NCBI GenBank assembly: GCA_025352265.1
Contig: JANXTS010000105.1
Span: forward strand, 1 to 64,000
Length of the DNA stretch: 64,000 nucleotides
Direction of reading: 5' to 3'
Source of the DNA: Variovorax sp.
GTDB lineage: Bacteria; Pseudomonadota; Gammaproteobacteria; Burkholderiales; Burkholderiaceae_C
Both the position numbers and the translations under genes were made by a program. Below the pieces are notes generated by a model. The model saw only the letters and a program-made list of their open reading frames with translations, made no database searches and had not been told where the DNA came from. Of the stretch, positions 49,888-62,338 are shown piece by piece (position 1 is the stretch's first letter; every line of letters begins with the position of its first letter).

Positions 49888-51378
49888 CTACACAGCCATC
49901 GGAATCCGATGGAACCAGGGCTGCGCCTGTTCCAGTTGTGCGGCAAGCCGAAACAACAACCCTTCCTGCGAGGGTGCGGCCATGAAGTGAACGCCAAGTG
50001 GCATACCGTCCGGAGTCCAGTGGAGCGGTACCGACATGGCGGGCGTGCCGGTGAGGTTCGCGAGTTCGGTGAAAGGAATATGCCGCAGGGCGCCGTGAAC
50101 CTTTTCCTTCAGCTTTGCCGAGCGCAACAAGACCCTGGACATTCCCATGGCCTGCAGCCACCCGACGATCACCTGTTCGTGCCGTGGCGTGGCGTTCTCG
50201 CCAGTCAGTGGGGGAGGGAAGGCAACGGTCGGCGTCATGAAGACGTCGTAGCTGGAAAGGAACTGGTTGGTGATCCGCTGGTAGTCCTGCCAGCGGCCCA
50301 GGCTGGCGACATATTCGTCGGCCCGAATGGCCCGTCCAAATGCCGCCATCAGCAAGGTATCGGGCTCGAAACCCTCCTTGCCGCATCGTGTTGCTGTCCG
50401 TACCTGTGTCACGACGAACGCCGCGTTCGCGTACATCATCGTCATCATGTCGGCAAACATCTGCTCCCAGTCGATGGCCGGTGCAGCCAATTCCACTTCG
50501 TGCCCCAACGACATGAGCAGCCGCGCCGCGTCGTTGACCGCGAGAACGGCATCCGGAGAAATATCACCCACGGGTGAACTGTCGCTGAAGGCAATGCGCA
50601 GTTTTCCCGGATCGCGACCGACCTCCTCACGATAGGGCCGCTCCGGCGGGGCGATGTGAAACGAAGCAGGACGCTCGCTGCCGTGGGTAGCGTCGAGCAT
50701 CGCTGCGCTGTCGCGCACGCTGCGGGTCAGTACATGCTGGCTGGCCGCGCCGTGCATCGTTTCCCCACGTTCGGGCCCCCATGGCGTGCGTCCCCGACCG
50801 GGCTTGAAACCGAACAGGCCGCACACGGCAGCTGGAATCCGGATCGAGCCTCCGACGTCGTTTCCACCTGCCATCGGCACGATACCGGCAGCAACTGCAG
50901 CAGCAGACCCGCCGGAGGAACCGCCAGGCGAGCGCGCAAGATTCCAAGGATTTTTTGTCGGCCCGAAGAGCAGCGGCTCCGTGATCGGCAGCAGGCCGAA
51001 TTCCGGGGTGTTGGTCTGGCCAGTGATCACGACCCCGCTGCGCAGCCAGCGTTGCGTGATCTCCGAATGCCTGGCAGCAACCATCTTGCTGCGCATGACG
51101 CCCTTGCATCCATTGGCAGACATCACGCCAGCGTAGTCCTGCTCCAGATTTTTAGACACGAAAGGTACGCCGGCGAAAGGGCCTGCCAGCACGTCGTTGC
51201 AGCGGGCGCGTGCCAGCGCGTCCATGCGGACGACGACGGCGTTGATCGTCGGATTTACCGCCTCGGTGCGCGCGATCGCGATCTCCAGCAACTCCGACGC
51301 CGTCACCCCTCCCGAGGCCACCAGTCGCGCCAATCCAAGGCCGTCGTGCTGCCGGTATTCGCTGAAGTTCATGGTCAT
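49888..51378 (-). CDS. Amidase signature family protein
   Basis: GVPFVSKNLEQDYAGV, NPWNLARSPGGSSGGSAAAVAAGIVPMAGGNDVGGSIRIPAAVCGLFGFKPGRGR. Confidence 0.94.
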   Translation of the reverse strand: MTMNFSEYRQHDGLGLARLVASGGVTASELLEIAIARTEAVNPTINAVVVRMDALARARCNDVLAGPFAGVPFVSKNLEQDYAGVMSANGCKGVMRSKMVAARHSEITQRWLRSGVVITGQTNTPEFGLLPITEPLLFGPTKNPWNLARSPGGSSGGSAAAVAAGIVPMAGGNDVGGSIRIPAAVCGLFGFKPGRGRTPWGPERGETMHGAASQHVLTRSVRDSAAMLDATHGSERPASFHIAPPERPYREEVGRDPGKLRIAFSDSSPVGDISPDAVLAVNDAARLLMSLGHEVELAAPAIDWEQMFADMMTMMYANAAFVVTQVRTATRCGKEGFEPDTLLMAAFGRAIRADEYVASLGRWQDYQRITNQFLSSYDVFMTPTVAFPPPLTGENATPRHEQVIVGWLQAMGMSRVLLRSAKLKEKVHGALRHIPFTELANLTGTPAMSVPLHWTPDGMPLGVHFMAAPSQEGLLFRLAAQLEQAQPWFHRIPMAV

Positions 51379-51485
51379 TTGTCCCTCTCCTTTGTCATTG
51401 TTTCGGGTACGGCAATCGGTCGCGCACACAGTCATTCGATTTAAGACGAAGTCGGTTGATTCAGGGTTTACCCTAAAATTCGCCC

Positions 51486-52766
51486 TTGCCCGCCATCGCC
51501 GGGCGCCTCTTCAAGGACCCGGTTTTGCATCCCTCCCTTTCCGATTCCGCGTTGACTGTCGCAGCGCCTGCCACTGCGTCTTCCATCCATTTCGGCCGCG
51601 CCATGTTCGCGCTCGGCGTCGGCGGCTTCGCTATCGGCACCGGCGAGTTCGTCATCATGGGTTTGTTGCCTGAAGTGGCGACCGATATCGGCGTCAGCAT
51701 TCCGCAAGCCGGGCATGTCATCAGCGCCTATGCGCTGGGTGTTGTCATCGGCGCGCCGGTGCTGGCCGTGATGGCAGCCGGCTGGCATCGGCGCGCGCTG
51801 CTCATCGCGTTGATGGCGGTGTTCGCGGCTGGAAATTTTGCAAGCGCGCTGGCACCGGACTACCTCTCGCTCAACCTTTTGCGCTTTGCGACGGGGCTGC
51901 CGCACGGCACCTACTTCGGTGTGGCTGCGTTGGTGGCAGCCGCGCTGGCGCCCCCCGACCGGCGCGCTCGCGCTGTCGGGCTCGTGATGTTGGGCTTGAC
52001 CGGCGCCACTCTGATCGGCGTGCCTATCGCAGCCTGGCTCGGGCAAGCGTTCGGGTGGCGCTCTGCGTTCGTCTTCGTCGGCGTTATCGCACTGATCGCG
52101 ATCGTGCTGCTACACCGAGACATCCCGGATATCGCACCCCGCGCGGGTGCCAGTCCATGGCGCGAACTCGGTGCGCTCAAGCGCAAACAGGTGTGGTTCA
52201 CGCTCGGCATCGGCGCCATCGGCTTCGGCGGCATGTTCTCGGTGTTCAGCTACATCAAGCCGACGCTGATCGAAGTGGCGGGGTTGCCGCTGGCCGGTGT
52301 GCCGTTCGTGCTGGCGTTGTTCGGCCTCGGCATGGTGGCTGGCAACCTGGTGGGCGCGCGGCTTGCCGACAAGTCGCTGATGCGCACCATCGGCGGTCTG
52401 CTGGTGTGGTCGGCGCTGGTGTTGACGCTGTTCTCTTTTGCGGCGCACCACGTCGTCACTGCGGCCATCAACGTCTTTTTGCTCGGCACCATCGTCGCCA
52501 TCGCGCCGGCCTTGCAGATCCGTCTGATGGACGTGGCCGGCGACGCGCAAACGCTGGCGGCTGCGCTCAACCATTCGGCTTTCAACACCGCCAACGCACT
52601 CGGCGCTTGGCTTGGCGGCGCGGCCATAAGCGCCGGCCTGGGCTGGACCTCGACCGGCTGGGTCGGTGCCTTGCTCGCATTCGCGGGCATGGGTGTGTTC
52701 GCGTGGTCGATCACCAGCGCACGGGCCGATGCGCGGATAGCGCTGGCCCGCCAGATGACACGCTGA
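51486..52766 (+). CDS. MFS transporter (AraJ/arabinose-efflux-like); TTG start uncertain
   Basis: FALGVGGFAIGTGEFVIMGLLPEVATDIGVSIPQAGHVISAYALGVVIGAPVLAVM. Confidence 0.92.
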   Translation: MPAIAGRLFKDPVLHPSLSDSALTVAAPATASSIHFGRAMFALGVGGFAIGTGEFVIMGLLPEVATDIGVSIPQAGHVISAYALGVVIGAPVLAVMAAGWHRRALLIALMAVFAAGNFASALAPDYLSLNLLRFATGLPHGTYFGVAALVAAALAPPDRRARAVGLVMLGLTGATLIGVPIAAWLGQAFGWRSAFVFVGVIALIAIVLLHRDIPDIAPRAGASPWRELGALKRKQVWFTLGIGAIGFGGMFSVFSYIKPTLIEVAGLPLAGVPFVLALFGLGMVAGNLVGARLADKSLMRTIGGLLVWSALVLTLFSFAAHHVVTAAINVFLLGTIVAIAPALQIRLMDVAGDAQTLAAALNHSAFNTANALGAWLGGAAISAGLGWTSTGWVGALLAFAGMGVFAWSITSARADARIALARQMTR

Positions 52767-52928
52767 TCCCGCTGCTTCTATGGTGGCCCGCGGTGACCGG
52801 CCGCGTTTGGTTCCGTAGCGAAATGCGGCACAAATTCGCGGAACCTCAGCTTCTGCAGCGACTGAAGTGAAAAGTCTTGGGTACCTTCGCTGGTTACTCA
52901 AACAAAAGACTCAGGAGGAATTTCAGCC

Positions 52929-53831
52929 ATGAATATCGACACCACAGGCATCCAGCGGAGCCACATCCGCAACTCGGTCATCGCGGTCATCGCATTGGTC
53001 ATGCTGGCCGCCTTCTGGCCACTCACGAGCGTGCCAACCGGTTACCGTGGCGTCATCACGGTCGGCGGCGCGATCAAGAGCCTGAAGGAAGAAGGGTACG
53101 TGCTGCTCTGGCCATGGGAAAAGAAGGTGGACTTCAACATTCGAGCCGAACAGGCCGACGTCGAAAAGGCCGAAGGCAGCACGCTGGATACGCAACCGGT
53201 CAATGTCAGCCTGACCGTGCGCTATTCGATCAGCCTGGACCGCGTCACAGAGGTGTACGAAAAGTACAGCCATGACGGTAACTTGGCGAGCTACGTGCAG
53301 ACTGCGACAGCCGAAGTGTTCAAGGCCGTCACCGCGCGCTACACGGCAACCGATCTGATCGCGAAGCGTTCAAGCGTCAGCAACGACATCAGCGCCCTGC
53401 TGCGCGACAAAATGAAAGTGTTCGGCGCCCAGATCATCAGCATCGACATGCGCAACTTCAGTTTCAGTCCGTCGTACATGGCGGCGATCAACGAGAAGGT
53501 CACGCAGGAACAATTGCGGCAAGCGGCGGACAACAAGCTCAAGACGGTGGAGTCCGAACAAAAGCAGAAGGTCGCGGTGGCCGAGGCCGAGGCTGACGCT
53601 GCGAGGAAAACAGCAGACGGTGAAGCCTACGCACAGCTCAAGATCGCGACGGCACAAGCGGACTCGCTGAAGATCCAGAACGCGGCACTGGCGCAAAACA
53701 AGGAGGTACTCGAACTCCGTCGAATCGAGGTCGAGCTGGAAAAGGCGCGGAAGTGGAACGGGGCGTTGCCCACGAGCAACTACGCCGGGGCGCCGATCCC
53801 GTTCTTGAATCTCGAAAAGTCTTCGAGGTAG
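52929..53831 (+). CDS. SPFH/prohibitin (band 7) family protein
   Basis: N-terminal TM; VPTGYRGVITVGGAIKSLKEEGYVLLWPWEKKVDFNIRAEQADVE; AEAEADAARKTADGEAYAQLKIATAQADSLK. Confidence 0.9.
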   Translation: MNIDTTGIQRSHIRNSVIAVIALVMLAAFWPLTSVPTGYRGVITVGGAIKSLKEEGYVLLWPWEKKVDFNIRAEQADVEKAEGSTLDTQPVNVSLTVRYSISLDRVTEVYEKYSHDGNLASYVQTATAEVFKAVTARYTATDLIAKRSSVSNDISALLRDKMKVFGAQIISIDMRNFSFSPSYMAAINEKVTQEQLRQAADNKLKTVESEQKQKVAVAEAEADAARKTADGEAYAQLKIATAQADSLKIQNAALAQNKEVLELRRIEVELEKARKWNGALPTSNYAGAPIPFLNLEKSSR

Positions 53832-53886
53832 TTCACTCACCTCGCCGCCGTCAGCGCGTTTCACCCGCCCTGTCTATCATGACCAA

Positions 53887-54897
53887 ATGAGCATCCCTAC
53901 CACCCGACTCGGCCGCACCGGCCTCACCGTTTCGCGACTCGCGCTCGGCACCATGACCTTCGGCCTGCAGACCGATGAAGCGACGTCGTTTCGCATCCTC
54001 GACAAGGCGACCGAGGGCGGCATCAACTTTCTCGACACGGCAGACGTGTACCCGCTCGGCGGTACGGCCGAAACGGCAGGCCGCACGGAGGAAATCATCG
54101 GTCGCTGGCTGAACGCCAAGGGTGGCAGCCGTCGCAGCGAGTTCATTCTTGCGACCAAGGCGGCCAACAAGGTCGGACCCAATCCGTGGGATCAGGGCAA
54201 CTCGCGCAAGCACTTGCTAGACGCCATCGACCTTTCGCTGAAGCGCCTGCAGACCGACCACGTCGACCTGTACCAGCTGCATCACAACGACCCCCATACG
54301 CCGCTCGACGAAAGCCTCGAAGCGCTCGACACCATCGTGCGGTCGGGCCGCGCGCGCTACATCGGCGTGTCGAACTTTCTGGCCTACCGATTGGCGCGGG
54401 CCATCGGCCGCACCGAGCTGCACAAGCTCACCAAGCTGGTGTCGGTGCAGCCGCGCTACAGCCTGTTGTTTCGCGAGATCGAACGCGAGTTGCTGCCGTT
54501 GGCGGACGAAGACGGCATCGGCGTCATTCCATACAACCCGCTGGCCGGCGGCATGCTCACCGGAAAATACAAGCCAGGTTCGAAGCCCGAAGACCAGACG
54601 CGGTTCACGCTCGGCACGGCCGGCGCGATGTACCAGGACCGCTATTGGAACGATCGGAGCTTCGCGACGATCGCGCAGCTGCACGCGTTGGCCGACGAGG
54701 CCGGCGTGCCGCTGGCGACACTGTCTGTTGCGTGGGTCATGGCGAACCCGCTCATCACTGCTCCGTTGCTCGGCGCCAGTCGCCCGGAGCAACTAGACGC
54801 CACGCTGGCCGCTGCCGAATACAAGCTTGACCCTGCGCTGAAGCTGAAACTCGACGAGCTGACCGCCGAATACCGCAAGGGCGATGCGCCGCGTTGA
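53887..54897 (+). CDS. Aldo/keto reductase
   Basis: TRLGRTGLTVSRLALGTMTFG, FLDTADVYPLG, LKRLQTDHVDLYQLHHNDPHTPLDESLEALD. Confidence 0.94.
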   Translation: MSIPTTRLGRTGLTVSRLALGTMTFGLQTDEATSFRILDKATEGGINFLDTADVYPLGGTAETAGRTEEIIGRWLNAKGGSRRSEFILATKAANKVGPNPWDQGNSRKHLLDAIDLSLKRLQTDHVDLYQLHHNDPHTPLDESLEALDTIVRSGRARYIGVSNFLAYRLARAIGRTELHKLTKLVSVQPRYSLLFREIERELLPLADEDGIGVIPYNPLAGGMLTGKYKPGSKPEDQTRFTLGTAGAMYQDRYWNDRSFATIAQLHALADEAGVPLATLSVAWVMANPLITAPLLGASRPEQLDATLAAAEYKLDPALKLKLDELTAEYRKGDAPR

Positions 54898-54951
54898 CAC
54901 AGCGATGCCAAGCCGGAACAAATAACGGCGTTCTCCTTCGCGGGAACCAAC

Positions 54952-55474
54952 ATGTCAGTCGGTCGTGATCTCATCGTGATCGGCGGTTCAATGGGCGGTT
55001 TGAGCGCACTGTGCCGCTTCGTGGTGCCTTTGGCCGCCAACTTTCCCGCGGCCATCGTCGTTACGATCTACAACGGACCGGCCGCAGGCTCCAACACCGA
55101 CGAGAGCGCACAGCTGCCTGCCATCGTGGGCCAGCACACGCGATTGCCGGTGCTCGATGCGGTCGATGGCGAGGAGTTTCATCCTGGCACCATCTATCTG
55201 GCGCCCCAGGGTCATCACCTCGTCGTCCTGCCCACCGGCCGCAGCTTACGGGCGCCGCGTCATCGGCATCGTGCAAAGCCCGTCGGATGCAACCGCGCGC
55301 GGCATGCCGACAAGTGCCTTGTTGTCCAACCACACTGACTTTTGCGTGCTGCTCGACGAGATGCCAAAACTGCTGATGTCACTGGTGAGCGCGACCAGCG
55401 TCGATGGCGTCAACACCATCGGCTTCAGCGTGGCGCCCTCCGCACTGCCCGATTCGATCAAAGAGGCCGCATAG
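54952..55474 (+). pseudogene. Decayed CheB-like methylesterase (internal deletions plus frame change)
   Basis: N-terminal MSVGRDLIVIGGSMGGLSALCRFV...GEEFHPGTIYLAPQGHHLVVLPTGR in one frame, then YGRRVIG-IVQSPSDATARGMPTSALLSNHTDFCVLLDEMPKLL in another. The central CheB catalytic Asp region is absent. Confidence 0.75.
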
Positions 55475-55522
55475 TCTCGACGCTGACAATCACGCTCATC
55501 AATCTGTTTCGGAAAGACAAAA

Positions 55523-56206
55523 ATGCCCGACACCCTGCTTGGCGGTTTGCGGATCCTGATAACGCAGGCGGACGACTTCATGGGGCCGACGTTGTGCGAA
55601 GTCCTGGCCGAGCACGGTGCGGACGTCATCGCGAGTCGGGAATCACTGATCGACCCGACCGCGCCCGCCGCAGTCGTCACGGCTGCCGGACGTGTCGATG
55701 TGTTGATCGCGAATCTGGCCGTTCCGGCACCGTCCACGGAAGTGGTTTCCATCAGCGACGATGAATGGCGCGCTACTTTTGCAGCGCTCGTCGATCCGCT
55801 GCCGCGGCTGGTGCGGGCCGTGTTGCCTTCGATGATTGAGCGCAAGTCGGGACGCATTCTCGTCATGGGCAGCGCGACGGCCTTGCGCGGAATGCGCCGC
55901 ACGGCGACGTACGGCGCGGCCCGTGCGGCCCAGATCGGGTACGTCCTGAGTGCGGCCCTCGAGGCTGCTCAGCACAACGTGCAGATCAACGCGATCGCCC
56001 AGAATTTCGTGGAGAACCCGACGTACTACTCGGTCGAGGTCCAGGCCAAGCCACGCTTTCAAGAGTTCATGAAGCGTGAGGTGCCGCTCGGCAGACTCGT
56101 CAGCGCGAGGGAGGACGCCGAGTTCGCCGCTTACCTGTGCAGCAAAGCGGCAGCGTGCTTCGTTGGCCAGGTATTTCCCGTTGCCGGGGGGTGGGCGATT
56201 CGATGA
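55523..56206 (+). CDS. SDR family oxidoreductase
   Basis: LGGLRILITQADDFMGPTLCEVLAEHGADVIAS; TYGAARAAQIGYVLSAALEAAQHNVQINAIAQNFVENPTYY. Confidence 0.88.
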   Translation: MPDTLLGGLRILITQADDFMGPTLCEVLAEHGADVIASRESLIDPTAPAAVVTAAGRVDVLIANLAVPAPSTEVVSISDDEWRATFAALVDPLPRLVRAVLPSMIERKSGRILVMGSATALRGMRRTATYGAARAAQIGYVLSAALEAAQHNVQINAIAQNFVENPTYYSVEVQAKPRFQEFMKREVPLGRLVSAREDAEFAAYLCSKAAACFVGQVFPVAGGWAIR

Positions 56207-56389
56207 CGCGCTGTCCCGATGCCATCGGGTCGCCCAGCTCGGGACCGAAGCCGAGGCCGCGGTGGCTGCCGCAGCAGTAAGCAATTTCCTTCGCGCTGAA
56301 CGTTTTTGGCTTCTGCCGCAAAATCGTCTTGCAATGAAGTGCGTCTTGTTCCTCCTCGGTCGCAGCAGCGCGCGGGCGCAGGAGTAGCC

Positions 56390-57406
56390 ATGGCGCAACT
56401 GATGACTCTGATGATCGAGAACGCGCTCGGCTTGATCTTCGCGGTCAGCCTGGCAGCCCGCCTAGGCCTTCCGGTGCCTGCCGCGCCGGTACTGGTGGTG
56501 GCCGGCGCACTGGTGTCCATCGGCCAAGTGTCGCTGCCTGGCGTGTTGCTTGCCGCGGTGCTCGGTAACCTGATTGGCGACGGTGCCTGGTTCTATGCGG
56601 GTCGACGCTACGGCCATCGCTTCATGCGGCTGCTGTGCCGTATCTCTCTATCGCCGGACTCTTGCGTGCGCCGCAGCGAATTGCTCATCACGCGCTGGGG
56701 CGGCTTGTCGTTGCTGGCAGCTAAATTCGTGCCTGGCGTGTCGGTCGTGGCACCACCGATGGCTGGTGCGCTTGGCATGTCGTCGCTGCGTTTCTTGCTG
56801 TTTGAAGTTGGCGCGGCATTGGCCTGGGCCGGGGTGTTCCTTGGTTTGGGCTACGCCTTCCGCGACAGCGTGCAGGGCGTGCTGAACGGGTTGGCCGACG
56901 CGGGCGGTGTCGCGACTCTGGCGGTCGTGGGCGCGGTGCTCGCAACGCTGGCCGTCCGCTTCTGGCGGAGGCGGCGCTTCATGCAGCTGACCCGCATGCC
57001 GCGCATCTCGGTGGATGAGTTGTATGACTTGATGGGCACAGCAACGCCACCGCTGGTGATCGACGTGCGTGGCAATGCGAGCATCCGGATCGATCCGCGC
57101 CGCATTCCCGGTGCACTGCCGCTGAGCCTCAAGGACATTCAGCATCGTCGCAGGGCGAACGTCTTCGATGGCGCTCGCGATGTGGTGCTCTATTGCGATT
57201 GTCCGAATGACGTATCGGCTGCCCTGGCGGCCGGTGCACTGGCCGCGCAAGGCGTGGTGCGCGCGCGCCCATTGGCGGGCGGACTCGATGCGTGGGTGGC
57301 GGCAGGTCTACCGATGTCATTGCACACGACGGCAACGGTGCGACGCAGGGCCGGTGCGCCCGACGCCACCGCAGACGCCACTGTCTTGCCCGGCATCAAT
57401 CTCTGA
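56390..57406 (+). CDS. DedA family membrane protein fused to C-terminal rhodanese domain
   Basis: GNLIGDGAWFYAGRRYGHRFMRLLCRISLSPDSCV, KFVPGVSVVAPPMAGALGM; C-terminal VIDVRGNASIRIDPRRIPGALPL...VVLYCDCPNDVSAALAAGALAAQG. Confidence 0.9.
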   Translation: MAQLMTLMIENALGLIFAVSLAARLGLPVPAAPVLVVAGALVSIGQVSLPGVLLAAVLGNLIGDGAWFYAGRRYGHRFMRLLCRISLSPDSCVRRSELLITRWGGLSLLAAKFVPGVSVVAPPMAGALGMSSLRFLLFEVGAALAWAGVFLGLGYAFRDSVQGVLNGLADAGGVATLAVVGAVLATLAVRFWRRRRFMQLTRMPRISVDELYDLMGTATPPLVIDVRGNASIRIDPRRIPGALPLSLKDIQHRRRANVFDGARDVVLYCDCPNDVSAALAAGALAAQGVVRARPLAGGLDAWVAAGLPMSLHTTATVRRRAGAPDATADATVLPGINL

Positions 57407-57427
57407 ATCGCTTCAAGACACTCGCTC

Positions 57428-58705
57428 GTGCCCTTACCGACATCCCCGCTCGCCACATCGTCGCTTGCTGACTCTTCCGAACCGCAAGGACTGACGACCG
57501 GCCTGACATTCGTCTTTGCCGTGGCCTGCGGTCTGTGCGTGGCCAACATCTACTACGCGCAGCCGCTGCTCGGCCCGATCTCCGCCAGCCTCGGTCTGCA
57601 CGCGGGCTTGGCCGGGCTGATCATGACGGTGATACAGCTCGGCTTCGGCAGCGGCCTGTTGCTGCTGGTGCCACTGGCCGACGTCATTGAAAACCGGCGC
57701 CTTGTCAGCTGCATGCTGTCGGTCGCAGTGCTTGGCTTGATCGGCATTGCGTTGTCCAATTCGGCTGTTACTTTTCTGGCGGCATCTTTCGTGGTGGGCC
57801 TATGCGCCGTGGCAGCGCAGGTGCTCGTTCCGTTCGCTTCGCACCTGGCGCCCGAGGCCACGCGTGGCAAGGTGGTCGGCAACATCATGGCGGGGTTGCT
57901 GGCCGGCATCATGCTGGCGCGGCCGTTTTCCAGCCTGGTCGCGGCAGGCTACGGATGGCGCGCCGTGTTCTGGATTTCCGCCGTGGTCATGGCCGTGCTC
58001 ATAGCCGTGCTGTGGCGCGCGCTGCCGGAACGCCATCCGCATGGATCGGTCGGATACAGGCGGACCATGGCGTCTTTGCCGGGAATCGTTCGGCGTACGC
58101 CGTTGCTGCGGCGCCGGGCCTTCTACCAGGGGATGATGTTCGCGGCTTTCCAGACCTTCTGGACTGCCGTGCCGCTGGCCCTGGTGCATGAATTCGGCTT
58201 GGGGCAGGGCGGCATCGCGGCGTTCGCGTTGGCCGGCGCGGCCGGCGCGTTGGCCGCACCTTGGTCGGGTCGTTTGGCCGACAGGGGCTTGACGCGGCCC
58301 GCTACCGGCTGGGCTATCGCCTTGGGGCTGCTGTCCTTCATGATCGGCGCCGTGTCGGTGCACTACCACTCGCTCGCAGGGCTGGTGGCGTCTGGCGTGT
58401 TGCTCGACGGTGCGGTGCAGCTGTGCCAGATCTTGAGCATTCGCAGCATCTTCATGCTAGCGCCCGAGTTGCGCGGCCGCCTTAACGGCCTCTTCATGAC
58501 GTTCGTCTTCTTGTGCGCCGCCGTTGCGTCCGGTCTCGCGGCAGCGGTGTACGCCTTCCACGGCTGGACGGCGCTGTGCCTTCTGGGTGGCGGCTTCATC
58601 GTTGCGGCGCTGGTGTTTTATGCGACGGAATTTCTGGGTCGGGGCGCGCTGGTTGAAGGACGAGGCATAACCTGTTTGCCATCCGGCGATTGCCATAACC
58701 TGTAG
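57428..58705 (+). CDS. MFS transporter (probable GTG start)
   Basis: FVFAVACGLCVANIYYAQPLLGPISASLGLHAGLAGLIMTVIQLGFGSGLLLLVPLADVIENRRL. Confidence 0.92.
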   Translation: MPLPTSPLATSSLADSSEPQGLTTGLTFVFAVACGLCVANIYYAQPLLGPISASLGLHAGLAGLIMTVIQLGFGSGLLLLVPLADVIENRRLVSCMLSVAVLGLIGIALSNSAVTFLAASFVVGLCAVAAQVLVPFASHLAPEATRGKVVGNIMAGLLAGIMLARPFSSLVAAGYGWRAVFWISAVVMAVLIAVLWRALPERHPHGSVGYRRTMASLPGIVRRTPLLRRRAFYQGMMFAAFQTFWTAVPLALVHEFGLGQGGIAAFALAGAAGALAAPWSGRLADRGLTRPATGWAIALGLLSFMIGAVSVHYHSLAGLVASGVLLDGAVQLCQILSIRSIFMLAPELRGRLNGLFMTFVFLCAAVASGLAAAVYAFHGWTALCLLGGGFIVAALVFYATEFLGRGALVEGRGITCLPSGDCHNL

Positions 58706-58708
58706 CCG

Positions 58709-59323
58709 ATGATCGAACTTCCGCACAGTCCCGCCGCCGACCGCAACAAGCAACCGATCCTCGATGTGTTGAGTCACGTCCTGGGAGCGCGAGGTACCGC
58801 GCTGGAGATCGCGTCGGGCACGGGCCAGCACGTCGCCGCATTCGCAACGGACATGCGTCAATGGGTTTGGCAACCCACGGATGCGGACCCGGGCATGCTG
58901 CCCGTGATTGCAAGCCGGGCAACCGAGGTCGGGCTATCAAACCTTCGGGCGCCGCTTCTGCTGGACGTGACCGCGCCTCGGTGGCCTTCGCAGGGCCCTG
59001 CCTTCACCAAAAGCTTCGACGCCATCTACTGCGCCAACATGTTGCACATCGCGCCACCGTCCGCGTGTGCTGGCCTCATGCAAGGTGCAGCGCGCTATCT
59101 GCTTGCTGGCGGACTGCTCGTTACGTATGGCCCGTACTTTGAAGAGGGCCCATCGGTACCGAGCAACCTGGCGTTCGATGAAAGTCTGCGTGCCCGTAAT
59201 CCGTTTTGGGGAATCCGTCGCCTGAAGGATGTCGAGGCGGAAGCGCGACGACACGGACTCACGCTGCAGGAGCGGCATCCGATGCCCGCCAACAATTTAT
59301 TGCTGGTTTTCGCGCTCGCCTGA
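58709..59323 (+). CDS. DUF938 (SAM-dependent methyltransferase-like) protein
   Basis: HSPAADRNKQPILDVLSHVLGARGTALEIASGTGQHVAAFA; YCANMLHIAPPSACAGLMQGAARYLLAGGLLVTYGPYFEEG. Confidence 0.92.
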   Translation: MIELPHSPAADRNKQPILDVLSHVLGARGTALEIASGTGQHVAAFATDMRQWVWQPTDADPGMLPVIASRATEVGLSNLRAPLLLDVTAPRWPSQGPAFTKSFDAIYCANMLHIAPPSACAGLMQGAARYLLAGGLLVTYGPYFEEGPSVPSNLAFDESLRARNPFWGIRRLKDVEAEARRHGLTLQERHPMPANNLLLVFALA

Positions 59324-59351
59324 GAGTGCGGCGCTGCTTCAAAATACGGAC

Positions 59352-59573
59352 ATGGACGCTCGCTCTAACGATGTTGCGACGCTGACCGACGCGGCTCTGA
59401 CCGGGGCTGCGTTGGAAGAGCGACGCAAGGCCGCGCAAGGCAACCCCTACGCGCTCGAGCGCGCGCGGGAGTTGGAGAACGAGTTGCGGCGCCGTGCGGG
59501 CATCGTCAGCACGCTGGGCGCGCCGCTCGAGTTCGCGCGTCCGCGGCCGCTGCCGTGGTGGCGATTCTGGTGA
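59352..59573 (+). CDS. Small hypothetical protein
   Basis: MDARSNDVATLTDAALTGAALEERRKAAQGNPYALERARELENELRRRAGIVSTLGAPLEFARPRPLPWWRFW. Confidence 0.5.
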   Translation: MDARSNDVATLTDAALTGAALEERRKAAQGNPYALERARELENELRRRAGIVSTLGAPLEFARPRPLPWWRFW

Positions 59574-59589
59574 AGCTCTGACCCCGGCT

Positions 59590-59694
59590 TCACCTGGCCG
59601 GCGCATGAATTTGGCTGCGGCCAATGCCCAAGTCGGTTAGTTCCTGGTCGCCCATGGCGCGAATTTCTGGGTCGTTCGAAGGCGCCGTGAACAC
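59590..59694 (-). CDS. Short DUF1127-like protein (start uncertain)
   Basis: NDPEIRAMGDQELTDLGIGRSQI resembles the conserved C-terminal DUF1127 motif. Confidence 0.45.
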   Translation of the reverse strand: MFTAPSNDPEIRAMGDQELTDLGIGRSQIHAPAR

Positions 59695-59742
59695 GGTGAC
59701 CGGGGCGCTGATGCAATTTCGCCAGACATCAGATCCGTCGCT

Positions 59743-59778
59743 GAAAGCAAAACGCCGGAGGCGATGGCCCCCGGCGTT
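59743..59778 (-). terminator. katG terminator-like hairpin
   Basis: Minus strand AACGCCGG...CCGGCGTT followed by TTGCTTT. Confidence 0.65.
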
Positions 59779-59795
59779 CAGAGAAACGACCTTGA

Positions 59796-62243
<2,448 letters not shown>

Positions 62244-62338
62244 TTAGCAAAAGCCGGGAGGCCTTGAGCGCCGGCCCGTTCTCGACATGGCAAACGGTAC
62301 GCTCTTCCTGCAAGTGTCTGACGCCCGTTCTCGAAAGC

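Noticed and set aside
49070-50386. 438-aa minus-strand ORF spanning urtE and the amidase 3' end
   Set aside because: Opposite or out of frame with two well-supported genes.
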